Assembly (NCBI GenBank): GCA_015486785.1
Contig: WFQZ01000156.1
Span: 1 to 10,772, forward strand
Length of the DNA: 10,772 nt
Direction of reading: 5' to 3'
DNA from: Thermoflexales bacterium
GTDB taxonomy: Bacteria > Chloroflexota > Anaerolineae > B4-G1 > SLSP01
Below the pieces are notes generated by a model that did not search any database, was not told the DNA's origin, and saw nothing but the letters and a program-made list of their open reading frames with translations. Of the stretch, positions 1 through 6,732 are shown in pieces. The translations under genes were made by a program, and so were the position numbers. Position 1 is the first letter of the stretch, and every line of letters starts with the position of its first letter.

Positions 1-239
1 CTTCCTTGAGTTTGACAATACAAATCTGACATGAGAAATATCATCATCCAATAAATGCCATATCTCAGCAACAGTGCTTCAGATGCGTTCCCCTTGCGTC
101 AGGTTTTGGCTTGCCGGTTCCTACCAACTTCACCGTTCCTGTCTCGATCCCTTCGGACGTCCGGTCTTTGGCACAGCACCAACATAGTTTACCCAGGTCG
201 TAGCTCTCTTCCTGCATACCGCCGAAACTGTTAGTGAGA
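1..239. other. Non-coding left edge, possible gene debris
   Basis: I see no convincing gene here. On the minus strand a frame without stops runs from about 247 down to a TGA at 65-67. It contains a 50-residue stretch from an ATG at 215-217, with short cysteine-containing segments (LCWCCAKDRTSEG) and a basic, Gly/Pro-rich tail. It has no good ribosome binding site and matches no family I recognise. A perfect 10-bp palindrome, CGGACGTCCG, lies at 154-163. The composition is mixed, unlike the GC-rich genes to the right. It could be the tail of a decayed mobile-element gene, but I cannot support that from the sequence. Confidence 0.3.
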
Positions 240-617
240 TCAAAAATTCAAAGCAGAAACTTCATCTATTTTATGCAACCGCTTATCTGCGGTAACCAGC
301 GTGGCGTTATACTGAATCGCTGTACCAACAATAATCGCATCCGGTAATTTTAGACGATATTGCCGCCGCAAATCAATAATTGTTGTTATCAAAGACAATT
401 GCGCAGTAGTCAGTCCAATCACGTCAATACGCTGTAGAAATTTATTGAAATAACCCTTATCGGCATCTGTTAAGTCAGGAAAGATCAAAAATTCGAGTTG
501 GCTAATGACAGAAATTCCCACCCACTCGGCGTTCTGCAATTGTTGCAACAGCGTTTTATTCCCTTGAAGCAAGACGATAATGGCGTTAGTATCAAGCAAG
601 TAGCGATTACCATTCAT
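240..617 (-). CDS. VapC-like PIN-domain toxin
   Basis: This is a 125-residue PIN-domain protein, the usual size for a VapC toxin. VapC toxins are metal-dependent ribonucleases, often cutting tRNA or rRNA, that are held inactive by their antitoxin. The acidic active-site residues are all visible: D9 in LLDTN, E42 in SQLEF, D93 in LPDAIIVGTA and D111 in VTADKRL, so the nuclease site looks intact. The ATG at 615-617 lies inside the end of the upstream antitoxin gene (11-base overlap with its TAA at 607-609). There is no strong ribosome binding site of its own, which fits translational coupling. The gene is clearly AT-richer than the genes to the right, suggesting transfer. The target RNA cannot be told from sequence. 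Confidence 0.9.
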   Translation of the reverse strand: MNGNRYLLDTNAIIVLLQGNKTLLQQLQNAEWVGISVISQLEFLIFPDLTDADKGYFNKFLQRIDVIGLTTAQLSLITTIIDLRRQYRLKLPDAIIVGTAIQYNATLVTADKRLHKIDEVSALNF

Positions 618-837
618 CGCGTATCTCTCTCTGTACAGCTACAGCGTCACCCCGCCATGTCAATTTACCCGCTATATCGGAGAACGTGTATTTTTGAGCT
701 TCAGTCATTGCAATTTGTTGTTGTCCAAGTAAATAGCTCAAGTAGTTCACAAAATCCAACGCCTCTCTTTGTCTGGCTTCGGGAAACAATTTTACTTTCT
801 CATAGATAGTCTCTGCAATTGCCATATTATTGTCCAT
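607..837 (-). CDS. Antitoxin, DUF2281-like partner of VapC
   Basis: This 76-residue protein is encoded directly upstream of the PIN toxin and overlaps it by 11 bases, the standard toxin-antitoxin order. The N-terminal half (ETIYEKVKLFPEARQREA, followed by LDFVNYL) resembles DUF2281-type antitoxins. The C-terminal part (FSDIAGKLTWRGDA and a charged end) probably wraps the toxin. I chose the ATG at 835-837 because AGGAGG lies six bases upstream; an in-frame ATG at 823-825 is the alternative. A longer frame reaching 882 would run through the candidate promoter and bypass this ribosome site, so I reject it. No clear DNA-binding motif (MazE/AbrB, RHH or HTH) is seen, so autoregulation is uncertain. 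The pair is expected to form an inactive complex. Confidence 0.8.
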   Translation of the reverse strand: MDNNMAIAETIYEKVKLFPEARQREALDFVNYLSYLLGQQQIAMTEAQKYTFSDIAGKLTWRGDAVAVQREIRDEW

Positions 838-870
838 TGCAATCCTCCTCACCCGCCAGTGGCTACCTTC

Positions 871-898
871 ATCATAGCGCATCTGACGATTTCGGCAA
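871..898 (-). promoter_or_regulatory. Candidate promoter of the toxin-antitoxin pair
   Basis: On the minus strand TTGCCG (893-898) and TATGAT (871-876) are separated by 16 bases, about 34 bases upstream of the antitoxin start. It lies in the 75-base gap after the ABC gene, so the pair could be transcribed independently of it. The -35 box is only partly consensus. This is pattern matching only. Confidence 0.4.
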
Positions 899-912
899 CC
901 TGGAGATTCCCT

Positions 913-2328
913 TCACGCCAGACGTACGACGCGGTCGGCTAAGCTGCGCACCAGAGGCGCGTCGTGCGTGGCGAGGAGGATTGCCATCCCGGCATCGCGC
1001 CACGAGCGGAGCAGTTCCCCTAACCGCCGTTTGGCTTGATAGTCCAGCCCGCGCGTCGGCTCGTCCAGGAGCAAGGCCGCCGGGCGGGTGACGAGCACCG
1101 CTCCGAGGGCCACCAATTGCCGCTCGCCAACGCTCAGATCGCGGGGGTAGCACGCGGCCTTATCGGCCAGCCCCAGGCGGGAGAGCAACACGCACGGGGC
1201 AACCGGCGGACGCTGCTCCAGGTGATGATTGCGCAACGTCACCGCCAGCTCCTCGCGTACCGTATCGGCGAACAGCAGCGTGTCGGGGGCTTGTGGCAGA
1301 TAGGCCACCTGACGGCAGATTTCGGCCACGGGACGCCCGGCAATGTCCGCTCCGGCGATGGCGATCCGCCCATCCAGCGGGGGGAGCAATCCCACGAGCG
1401 ACTTCAGCAAGGTGGTCTTCCCGATGCCGTTCCGTCCCATCAGCGCGACGATTTCCCCGGCCCGTACCTGCAACGTGACATCCCGCAGCACTGGCGCACG
1501 GTGATAGCCGAGTGTCACGCCCTGCGCCACGATCACCGGCGCGGCGGCACGCTTCCGCTGCGCCGGTGGAAGCCCCAACTGCCCCGGCTGGATTCCGGCG
1601 CGAGCCAGCACCGCCTCCGACGGCCCGAACAGCACCGGCTCCCCCGGCGCGGGCAGAAACACCCCGTGGGTGCAGAAAGGCAGCACCCGCTCCAAACGGT
1701 GCTCCACCAGCACCACGGTGAGATCAAGCTGCGCCCGCAGACGGGAAAGCAAGCGCAAGAGCGAGGCGGCTGTCTCCGCGTCCAGTTGTGAGGTTGGCTC
1801 GTCCAGGGCCAGCACGCGCGGACGGAGGGCCAGCGCGGCAGCAATCGCCACGCGCTGTTGCTCCCCGCCCGAAAGCGTCGCCAATCGCCGCCGCCGCAGG
1901 GGACGCAGCTCCAGCCACGTCAACACTTGCTCCACTCGCGCGTGCATCTCTGCGCGAGGCAAGGCCGCGTTCTCCAGCCCCAGGGCGATCTCGTCCTCCA
2001 CGACCTCGGTGATGAACTGCGCCTCCGGGTCCTGGAACACAAACCCCACCATCCGGCTCATCCGCTGCGGCCCCAGCGATAGCGGATCGCGCCCGGCGAC
2101 GCGCACTTGCCCGGCGAGCGTCCCCCCGCTGAAGTGCGGCACCAGCCCGTTGAGGGTGCGCAGCAGGGTGGACTTCCCCGCGCCGGAAGGCCCCATCACC
2201 AGCGTGCAACTGCCGGCGGGCAGCGCGAGCGTTAGTTCCCGCAGCACCGGAGCGGCAGCTTCGGGATACGTGTAGCTGAAGTTCCGCCAGGAAATCAAGG
2301 GCGCGGTCGCCGCAGCGGGCATTGCCAT
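913..2328 (-). CDS. ECF-type transporter ATPase, fused double nucleotide-binding domains
   Basis: This 471-residue protein carries two complete ABC ATPase domains, as in fused EcfA/CbiO-type or YkoD-type energy-coupling ATPases that drive vitamin or metal uptake from the inner face of the membrane. Domain 1: Walker A GPSGAGKST (46-54), Q-loop FQDPEAQ (98-104), signature LSGGEQQR (152-159), Walker B ALDEP (174-178), switch histidine H210. Domain 2: Walker A GRNGIGKTT (298-306), Q-loop YLPQ, signature LSVGERQL (398-405), Walker B LLDEP, switch H455. FQDPEAQ is typical of ECF ATPases. I chose the ATG at 2326-2328 because GGAG sits six bases upstream; longer in-frame starts run deep into the radical SAM gene. 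It overlaps that gene by 34 bases, suggesting coupled translation. No membrane (T) or substrate-binding (S) subunit lies in this window, so the substrate is unknown. Confidence 0.88.
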   Translation of the reverse strand: MAMPAAATAPLISWRNFSYTYPEAAAPVLRELTLALPAGSCTLVMGPSGAGKSTLLRTLNGLVPHFSGGTLAGQVRVAGRDPLSLGPQRMSRMVGFVFQDPEAQFITEVVEDEIALGLENAALPRAEMHARVEQVLTWLELRPLRRRRLATLSGGEQQRVAIAAALALRPRVLALDEPTSQLDAETAASLLRLLSRLRAQLDLTVVLVEHRLERVLPFCTHGVFLPAPGEPVLFGPSEAVLARAGIQPGQLGLPPAQRKRAAAPVIVAQGVTLGYHRAPVLRDVTLQVRAGEIVALMGRNGIGKTTLLKSLVGLLPPLDGRIAIAGADIAGRPVAEICRQVAYLPQAPDTLLFADTVREELAVTLRNHHLEQRPPVAPCVLLSRLGLADKAACYPRDLSVGERQLVALGAVLVTRPAALLLDEPTRGLDYQAKRRLGELLRSWRDAGMAILLATHDAPLVRSLADRVVRLA

Positions 2329-4154
2329 TCGTCGCTCCATTTGGCGGCGTAGTGTTGCAGGATGCCGCAGGCGTGACATTGCCCCCGGCAATCGGGCAGC
2401 AAATCTCCCTCTCGGCTGCGGCGGTACTCCCGCAGCAAGAACCGCTTGTCCACCCCGTGATGGAGGTGCTCCCACGGCAAGACCTCATCTTCGGCCCGCC
2501 GCCGGTAGAGGTACGTTTCCGGCGACACGCCCAGCTCGGCGACGGCCTCCCGCCACGCGGTGGGACTGCGCCAATCATCCCAGGCATCGAACCGCGCCCC
2601 CAACTGCCAAGCCCGCTCCACCACACGATTCAGCCGCCGATCCCCGCGTGCCAACAGCGATTCCACCCACGTGGCCTCGTAGTTGTTCCACGAAAAACGC
2701 AGGCCCCGCCCGTGCAAGTGCCGATGGAGCATGCTTTGGCGGCGGCGGATCGTGGCCTCGTCCGCCAGCGGCTCCCACTGGAACGGCGTATCCGGCTTGG
2801 GGACAAAGGTGCTCACGCCCACGTGGACTTCTGTGCGGCGTCCGGCGGTCTTCATCCCGATGCGGCGGACTTGCTTGGCCAGGGCGATGATCGCCTCAAT
2901 GTCCTCGTCCGTCTCGCCGGGCAGGCCGATCATAAAGTAGAGCTTCAACGTGCGCCAGCCGCGTCGGAACACTTCTTCGGCGATGGCCAGCAACTGCGCG
3001 TCCGGGATTTCCTTGTTGATGCGCCGCCGCATCTCCTCCCGTCCGGCCTCCGGGGCGAAGGTGAAGCCGGAACGCCGTCCGCCGCTCAGGGCATCGGCCA
3101 GCGAGACGGAAAATGACTCAATGCGCAGGCTGGGCAGGGAGAAGGTGGTGTGCGTTCCGGCAAAGCGCGTTTGCAGCTCGTCGAGCAGCGGGCCGATGTC
3201 CGAATAGTCGGCGGAGGAAAGCGAGAGCAACGCCAGCTCCTCGAAGCCGGTGGCTGCCGCCAGAGCCTCCAGCGAGTCGGCGATCTCGTCCAAGGGACGC
3301 TCGCGCACCGGGCGCGTCACCTCGCCGGCCTGACAGAAGCGGCAGCCACGGGTACAGCCGCGTTGGATTTCCACCACCCCGCGATTGTGAATCACATCCA
3401 CGTTTGGGACTAACTGCCGTACCGGCGTGGGCGGCAGCTTGGATAGCACCCGCTTGTAGACGGGGAGCGGAGCTTCGGGCACCGTCGGCGCGATCTCCGC
3501 CACATCCCCGCGCGCCGAGTAGCGGACGCGGTAGAAGCGGGGCACGTACACGCCGGGGATGCGCACCAGGGCGCGGAGTTGCGTCTCGCGGTCGGCGGAG
3601 CGCACCGTGCGCCACGTTTCCACGATTTCCGCCAGCACCTCTTCCCCTTCGCCGAGCACGAACGCATCGAAGAAATCGGTGATCGGCTCCGGGTTGAACG
3701 CCCCGTGGCCTCCGCCGATGATCAGCGGATGCGACGCATCCCGTTTCGCGCTGTGGATCGGAATCCCGGCCAGGTCCAGCAGTTCCAGCGAGTTGGCGAA
3801 CAATTGTTCATACGCCGTGCTCACCGCCAGGATGTCAAAATCGGCCAGCGGACGGTAGCTTTCCAGCGTGTACAGCGGCTGCCCCGCCGCTCGCAGTTGG
3901 GCGATCATATCCGGCGCGGGCAGATAGCTGCGCTCCGCCAGGACGCGCGGCATGCGGTTGAGCAAGTCGTAAAAGATCAGCAGCGCGAAATTGGACATGC
4001 CCAAATCGTAAATATCGGGGAAAGCCAAGCAGACGTGTACTTCGGCCTCGTCCCACGCCTTGCGGATGAGGTTGTATTCGCCGCCCACGTAGCGGCCCGG
4101 CTTCTGCACCCGATGCAACAACCGTTCAATGTGCCAGGGAATTGGTGTACTCAT
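2295..4154 (-). CDS. B12-binding-like radical SAM protein (TIGR03960-like)
   Basis: This is a 619-residue radical SAM protein, close to the usual length for the TIGR03960 family, whose reaction is unknown to me. The N-terminal half is a cobalamin-binding-like Rossmann domain, with FPDIYDLGMSN at 46-55 and a glycine turn IIGGGHG at 145-151. The radical SAM core follows, with its cluster motif CTRGCRFC (C267, C271, C274), which would bind a 4Fe-4S cluster and cleave SAM. A C-terminal cysteine group (C589, C593, C596, and C612) may bind another metal or cluster. The usual DxHxxG cobalamin motif reads D47-I-Y49-D-L-G52, with tyrosine in place of histidine. The start at 4152-4154 has GGAGG three bases upstream; the longer frame to 4262 would run through the promoter. 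The DUF2344 partner often found next to this family is absent; an ECF ATPase follows instead. Confidence 0.85.
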   Translation of the reverse strand: MSTPIPWHIERLLHRVQKPGRYVGGEYNLIRKAWDEAEVHVCLAFPDIYDLGMSNFALLIFYDLLNRMPRVLAERSYLPAPDMIAQLRAAGQPLYTLESYRPLADFDILAVSTAYEQLFANSLELLDLAGIPIHSAKRDASHPLIIGGGHGAFNPEPITDFFDAFVLGEGEEVLAEIVETWRTVRSADRETQLRALVRIPGVYVPRFYRVRYSARGDVAEIAPTVPEAPLPVYKRVLSKLPPTPVRQLVPNVDVIHNRGVVEIQRGCTRGCRFCQAGEVTRPVRERPLDEIADSLEALAAATGFEELALLSLSSADYSDIGPLLDELQTRFAGTHTTFSLPSLRIESFSVSLADALSGGRRSGFTFAPEAGREEMRRRINKEIPDAQLLAIAEEVFRRGWRTLKLYFMIGLPGETDEDIEAIIALAKQVRRIGMKTAGRRTEVHVGVSTFVPKPDTPFQWEPLADEATIRRRQSMLHRHLHGRGLRFSWNNYEATWVESLLARGDRRLNRVVERAWQLGARFDAWDDWRSPTAWREAVAELGVSPETYLYRRRAEDEVLPWEHLHHGVDKRFLLREYRRSREGDLLPDCRGQCHACGILQHYAAKWSDEWQCPLRRPRP

Positions 4155-4209
4155 AAGCCTCCAGGGGAAATTTTTATCGGGAAAGGACGATTGAGCAACC
4201 GTCGCGCCC

Positions 4210-4218
4210 ATTATAACA
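4210..4218 (-). promoter_or_regulatory. Extended -10 promoter element for the radical SAM gene
   Basis: The minus strand reads TGTTATAAT, a perfect extended -10 (TGnTATAAT), about 55 bases upstream of the radical SAM start codon. No good -35 box is present, which is common with extended -10 promoters. The nearby inverted repeat covers the position where a -35 box would lie. Confidence 0.55.
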
Positions 4219-4219
4219 T

Positions 4220-4258
4220 CCTCGCAACTGCTCACCGCGAGAGCGCGGCGTTGCGAGG
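4220..4258. repeat. Nested inverted repeat between divergent promoters
   Basis: A perfect 9-bp inverted repeat, CCTCGCAAC (4220-4228) and GTTGCGAGG (4250-4258), encloses a second perfect 5-bp repeat, CCGCG (4235-4239) and CGCGG (4244-4248), with an AGAG loop. The outer half-sites are 30 bp apart from start to start, about three helical turns. The element lies between the minus-strand -10 at 4210-4215 and the plus-strand TATAAT at 4289-4294. It could be an operator for a dimeric regulator or, less likely, a structured RNA element. No T-tract follows it, so it is not a standard terminator. Confidence 0.6.
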
Positions 4259-4288
4259 TCACGCTCCTAGACGAAAATGATAATCCTG

Positions 4289-4294
4289 TATAAT
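4289..4294 (+). promoter_or_regulatory. Candidate -10 box of the plus-strand operon
   Basis: A consensus TATAAT lies about 78 bases upstream of the phosphodiesterase start. The expected -35 position (around 4266-4271, CCTAGA) is poor, so an activator or another -35 may be needed. The predicted leader of about 70 bases includes a small hairpin, AACCG/CGGTT with a CAGG loop (4310-4323). I do not recognise a riboswitch in it. Confidence 0.45.
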
Positions 4295-4362
4295 GGAAAG
4301 GCCACGCTCAACCGCAGGCGGTTTCGCGCCTCTCGTGATGAGCGGGCAAGGCAAAATAATCT

Positions 4363-4371
4363 GGAGGTGAT
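4363..4371 (+). promoter_or_regulatory. Full-consensus ribosome binding site
   Basis: GGAGGTGAT is a nine-base match to the anti-Shine-Dalgarno sequence and directly abuts the ATG at 4372, leaving four bases between GGAGG and the start codon. It fixes the start of the phosphodiesterase and suggests strong translation of the first gene in the operon. Confidence 0.75.
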
Positions 4372-5664
4372 ATGGACGCGCAGACCTTGGAACAAGAACT
4401 ACGAACGTACCGACCGGTCGGGATGGAATCATTCCCGCCGGAATTTATCTGGCCGCGATATGACGGCGTGTGTGTGGGCAATCTCGCCGGAACGGCGGCG
4501 CGAGCTTTGGGGGCGACGTTGGGCGGAGCTTTGCCGCCGCTGCGCCAAGACATCCTCGGCGACCTGACCGACGGCGTGCAGCGCGTGGTGCTGCTGGTGA
4601 TGGACGCGCTGGGCTGGGAGCAGTTGCAGCACACGATAGACCGCCATCCCCAAACGGCCTTCGCCCGCTTGGCGGAACGCGGACGCTTGCTGCCCATCAC
4701 CACGACTTTTCTTTCCACCACCACCAGCGTGCTGAGCACCATTTGGTCCGGCTTCCCGCCGGTGCGGCACGGGCTGCTGGCTTACGAGATGTTTATGCGC
4801 GAGTGGCTGATGGCGGTGGAGGCGATCTCTTTCTCTTCGGTTCACGAGCCGTTCAGCGGCACGCTTTCACGCTGGGGGCTGAACCCCAAGACGTTCCAGC
4901 CGCAACCTTCCATCGGGATGCAACTGGCCGTGCAAGGGGTTCTCTCGTTCGCGGTGATCACGCGGCAGTATGTGCAATCGCCCCTTTCGCAGATGAACTT
5001 CCGCGGCATGCGCCGCGTCACCGGGCACGTTACCGGCTCCGATTTCTGGATCACGCTGCGGCGGGTGCTGCAAGAGCAACGCGGCGGGCGATTCCTGTTG
5101 GGCGGCTACTGGAGCGCGGTGGACACGTTGGCCCACATCCACGGGCCGTTGGACGAGACCGGCGAGGCCGAAATCCGCACCATCGGCCACATGCTGGAGA
5201 CGTTCTTCCTGGACGGGCTGACCGCCGCCGACCGCGAGGGCACATTGTTGCTGCTGACCGCCGATCACGGGCAGATCACCACACCGCCGGAGGGCGGCAT
5301 CTTGCTGGATGATCATCCGGTGCTGCGGGACGCGCTGTTCCTGCCGCCGCTGGGCGAAGCCCGCGTCCCGTTCTTCTACGTCCGCCAAGGGCAATACGAG
5401 ACGGTCTGGCAGTACCTCAACGAGCACTTCCCGGAGCAATTCTACTTTATGTCCCGCGACGAGGTGCTGGAAAAAGAGCTGCTGGGGCCGGGCAAGCCTT
5501 ACGTTGAAGTGCCGCACCGCTTGGGCGACATCATCGGCATCGCGCGGGGCAACACCTTCCTGGTGCGGGATAAAGAACTGCTCACCAAGCTCAACGGACG
5601 GCACGGCGGCCTTTCGTCGGCGGAGATGCTGGTGCCGCTGTTGGCGTTGCGACTGGATGCGTAA
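4372..5664 (+). CDS. Alkaline-phosphatase-superfamily phosphodiesterase (NPP-like)
   Basis: This 430-residue protein belongs to the type I phosphodiesterase/nucleotide pyrophosphatase branch of the alkaline phosphatase superfamily, which hydrolyses phosphate esters or diesters with two metal ions. The expected metal and nucleophile sites appear in order: D78 in VLLVMDALGW, a threonine nucleophile in LSTTTSVLSTIWSG (T116 or T117), D250 and H254 in SAVDTLAHIHG, D298 and H299 in LTADHGQ, and H411 in NGRHGGLSSAEM. No signal peptide or membrane segment is seen, so it is probably cytoplasmic, unlike many secreted relatives. It leads a four-gene operon, 23 bases ahead of a homoserine-dehydrogenase-like gene. 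The substrate is unknown; nucleotides, phospholipid head groups or a metabolite phosphodiester are all possible. Confidence 0.85.
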   Translation: MDAQTLEQELRTYRPVGMESFPPEFIWPRYDGVCVGNLAGTAARALGATLGGALPPLRQDILGDLTDGVQRVVLLVMDALGWEQLQHTIDRHPQTAFARLAERGRLLPITTTFLSTTTSVLSTIWSGFPPVRHGLLAYEMFMREWLMAVEAISFSSVHEPFSGTLSRWGLNPKTFQPQPSIGMQLAVQGVLSFAVITRQYVQSPLSQMNFRGMRRVTGHVTGSDFWITLRRVLQEQRGGRFLLGGYWSAVDTLAHIHGPLDETGEAEIRTIGHMLETFFLDGLTAADREGTLLLLTADHGQITTPPEGGILLDDHPVLRDALFLPPLGEARVPFFYVRQGQYETVWQYLNEHFPEQFYFMSRDEVLEKELLGPGKPYVEVPHRLGDIIGIARGNTFLVRDKELLTKLNGRHGGLSSAEMLVPLLALRLDA

Positions 5665-5687
5665 CACAAAATTTAAGGAGGCGCGTG

Positions 5688-6722
5688 ATGAAAACGATTC
5701 GTGGGGTGTTGATCGGTGTTGGGAACCTGGGGCGGCGGTTGTGCGAGGTGCTCCAGGATAAAGAGGAGCTGCTTCGCACCAGGTATGACCTGGAATTCAA
5801 GCTGGTAGGCGCGGCGGATAGTCGGGGGGCTGCCGTTGCGCCGGAGGGGCTTGATCTGGCGGAGCTGGTGCGGCTCAAGCTGGACGGGCGTTCGGTGGGC
5901 GAGATGGCGCACGTTGGCCGGCCCGGCCTTTCCGCGCCGGAGCTGGTCCGGCAAGTGACCGCCGATGTGCTCCTGGAAGCCTCGCCGGTCAATCTGGCGC
6001 AGCGGGCCGAGCCGGGGATCAGTTGTATCCGTACCGCGCTGCGCAAACGGATGCACGTTGTCACGCCCAACAAGGGGCCGCTGGTGCTGGCCTACCGCGA
6101 ATTGCACGATCTGGCGCGGGAAAACGGCGTGCAACTGCGCTTTGATGGCACGGTGGCCGGAGGATTGCCGGTGTTGTACCTGGGCATGCGCGATCTGCGC
6201 GGGGCGACGATCTACAGCGTGGAGGCCGTCTTGAACCTGGTGACCGGCTATGTGCTCGAACTGTTGGCCGACGGATTGCCCTGGGAAGAGGCGTTGGCGA
6301 CGGCCCGCGAGGAAGGTGTGTTGGAGGCCGATCCCGCCTGGGACGTGGAAGGATGGGATGCCGCCGCCAAGTTGACCATCTTGGCGAATGCCGCGTTGCA
6401 CTACCCGGCCACGTTGGATGATGTGCATCGCAGCGGCATCACCGAGCTGGAAACGGAGGAGCTGGTGGCTGCCCGCAAGCGCGGATACCACTATCGCTTG
6501 CTGGCGCGGGCGGAGCGGCGCGGCGATGGCAGCTACAGCCTCTCCGTGGCCCCGGTCCCGCTGCCGCCGGAGCATCCCTTCAACCGGCTGGGGCGCAAGC
6601 AACTGGGCGCGACGTTTGTCACCGACATCTACGGCACGCTCACGGAGCTGATCGACGAGCCGACGCCGGTCCCTTCGGCGGCGACAATGTTGCGTGATTT
6701 GTTAGACATTTACACCAACTAG
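5688..6722 (+). CDS. Homoserine-dehydrogenase-like oxidoreductase
   Basis: This 344-residue protein has the layout of a short homoserine dehydrogenase without ACT domain. That enzyme reduces aspartate semialdehyde to homoserine with NAD(P)H on the way to threonine and methionine. Visible motifs are the nucleotide loop GVGNLG (10-15), VTPNKGPL with K129, GTVAGGLP (154-161), and the catalytic stretch EADPAWDVEGWDAAAKL with E213, D224 and K228, at the same spacing as the residues known from the yeast enzyme. The loop that normally reads NGTTNYIL instead reads NLVTGYVL (183-190), so the substrate may differ. The ATG at 5688 lies six bases after AAGGAGG; a GTG at 5685 is possible but too close. 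No threonine or methionine biosynthesis gene flanks it, so I give no gene symbol. Confidence 0.8.
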   Translation: MKTIRGVLIGVGNLGRRLCEVLQDKEELLRTRYDLEFKLVGAADSRGAAVAPEGLDLAELVRLKLDGRSVGEMAHVGRPGLSAPELVRQVTADVLLEASPVNLAQRAEPGISCIRTALRKRMHVVTPNKGPLVLAYRELHDLARENGVQLRFDGTVAGGLPVLYLGMRDLRGATIYSVEAVLNLVTGYVLELLADGLPWEEALATAREEGVLEADPAWDVEGWDAAAKLTILANAALHYPATLDDVHRSGITELETEELVAARKRGYHYRLLARAERRGDGSYSLSVAPVPLPPEHPFNRLGRKQLGATFVTDIYGTLTELIDEPTPVPSAATMLRDLLDIYTN

Positions 6723-6732
6723 GAGGCACAAG

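Noticed and set aside
154..163. Palindrome CGGACGTCCG as an operator
   Set aside because: A single 10-bp palindrome with no nearby promoter or gene start is not enough evidence.
1036..1791. Long plus-strand open frame (251 codons) opposite the ABC ATPase
   Set aside because: It is antisense to clear Walker A, signature and Walker B motifs, has no domain or ribosome site, and is rich in Arg, Gln and His as expected for a shadow of a GC-rich gene.
2329..2475. N-terminal extension of the ABC ATPase
   Set aside because: It would overlap the radical SAM gene by 181 bases; the extra residues are Arg/Pro-rich and unlike any ABC domain, and the start at 2328 has GGAG at ideal spacing.
2322..3116. 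Plus-strand open frame of 264 codons opposite the radical SAM gene
   Set aside because: It lies antisense to the radical SAM C-terminal region, without ribosome site or recognisable domain.
4155..4262. N-terminal extension of the radical SAM protein
   Set aside because: The extended frame crosses the extended -10 element and half of the inverted repeat, and has no ribosome site, whereas the start at 4154 is preceded by GGAGG.
4310..4323. Small leader hairpin as a riboswitch
   Set aside because: A 5-bp stem with a 4-base loop matches no riboswitch class I know, and the leader of about 70 bases has no further structure I can support.
4867..5667. Minus-strand open frame of 266 codons opposite the phosphodiesterase
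   Set aside because: It is a composition-driven shadow; all metal-site motifs are on the plus strand.
5673..6602. Minus-strand open frame of 309 codons opposite the homoserine-dehydrogenase-like gene
   Set aside because: The plus strand encodes recognised catalytic motifs with a good ribosome site; the antisense product is low-complexity, His/Gln/Arg rich and matches nothing.
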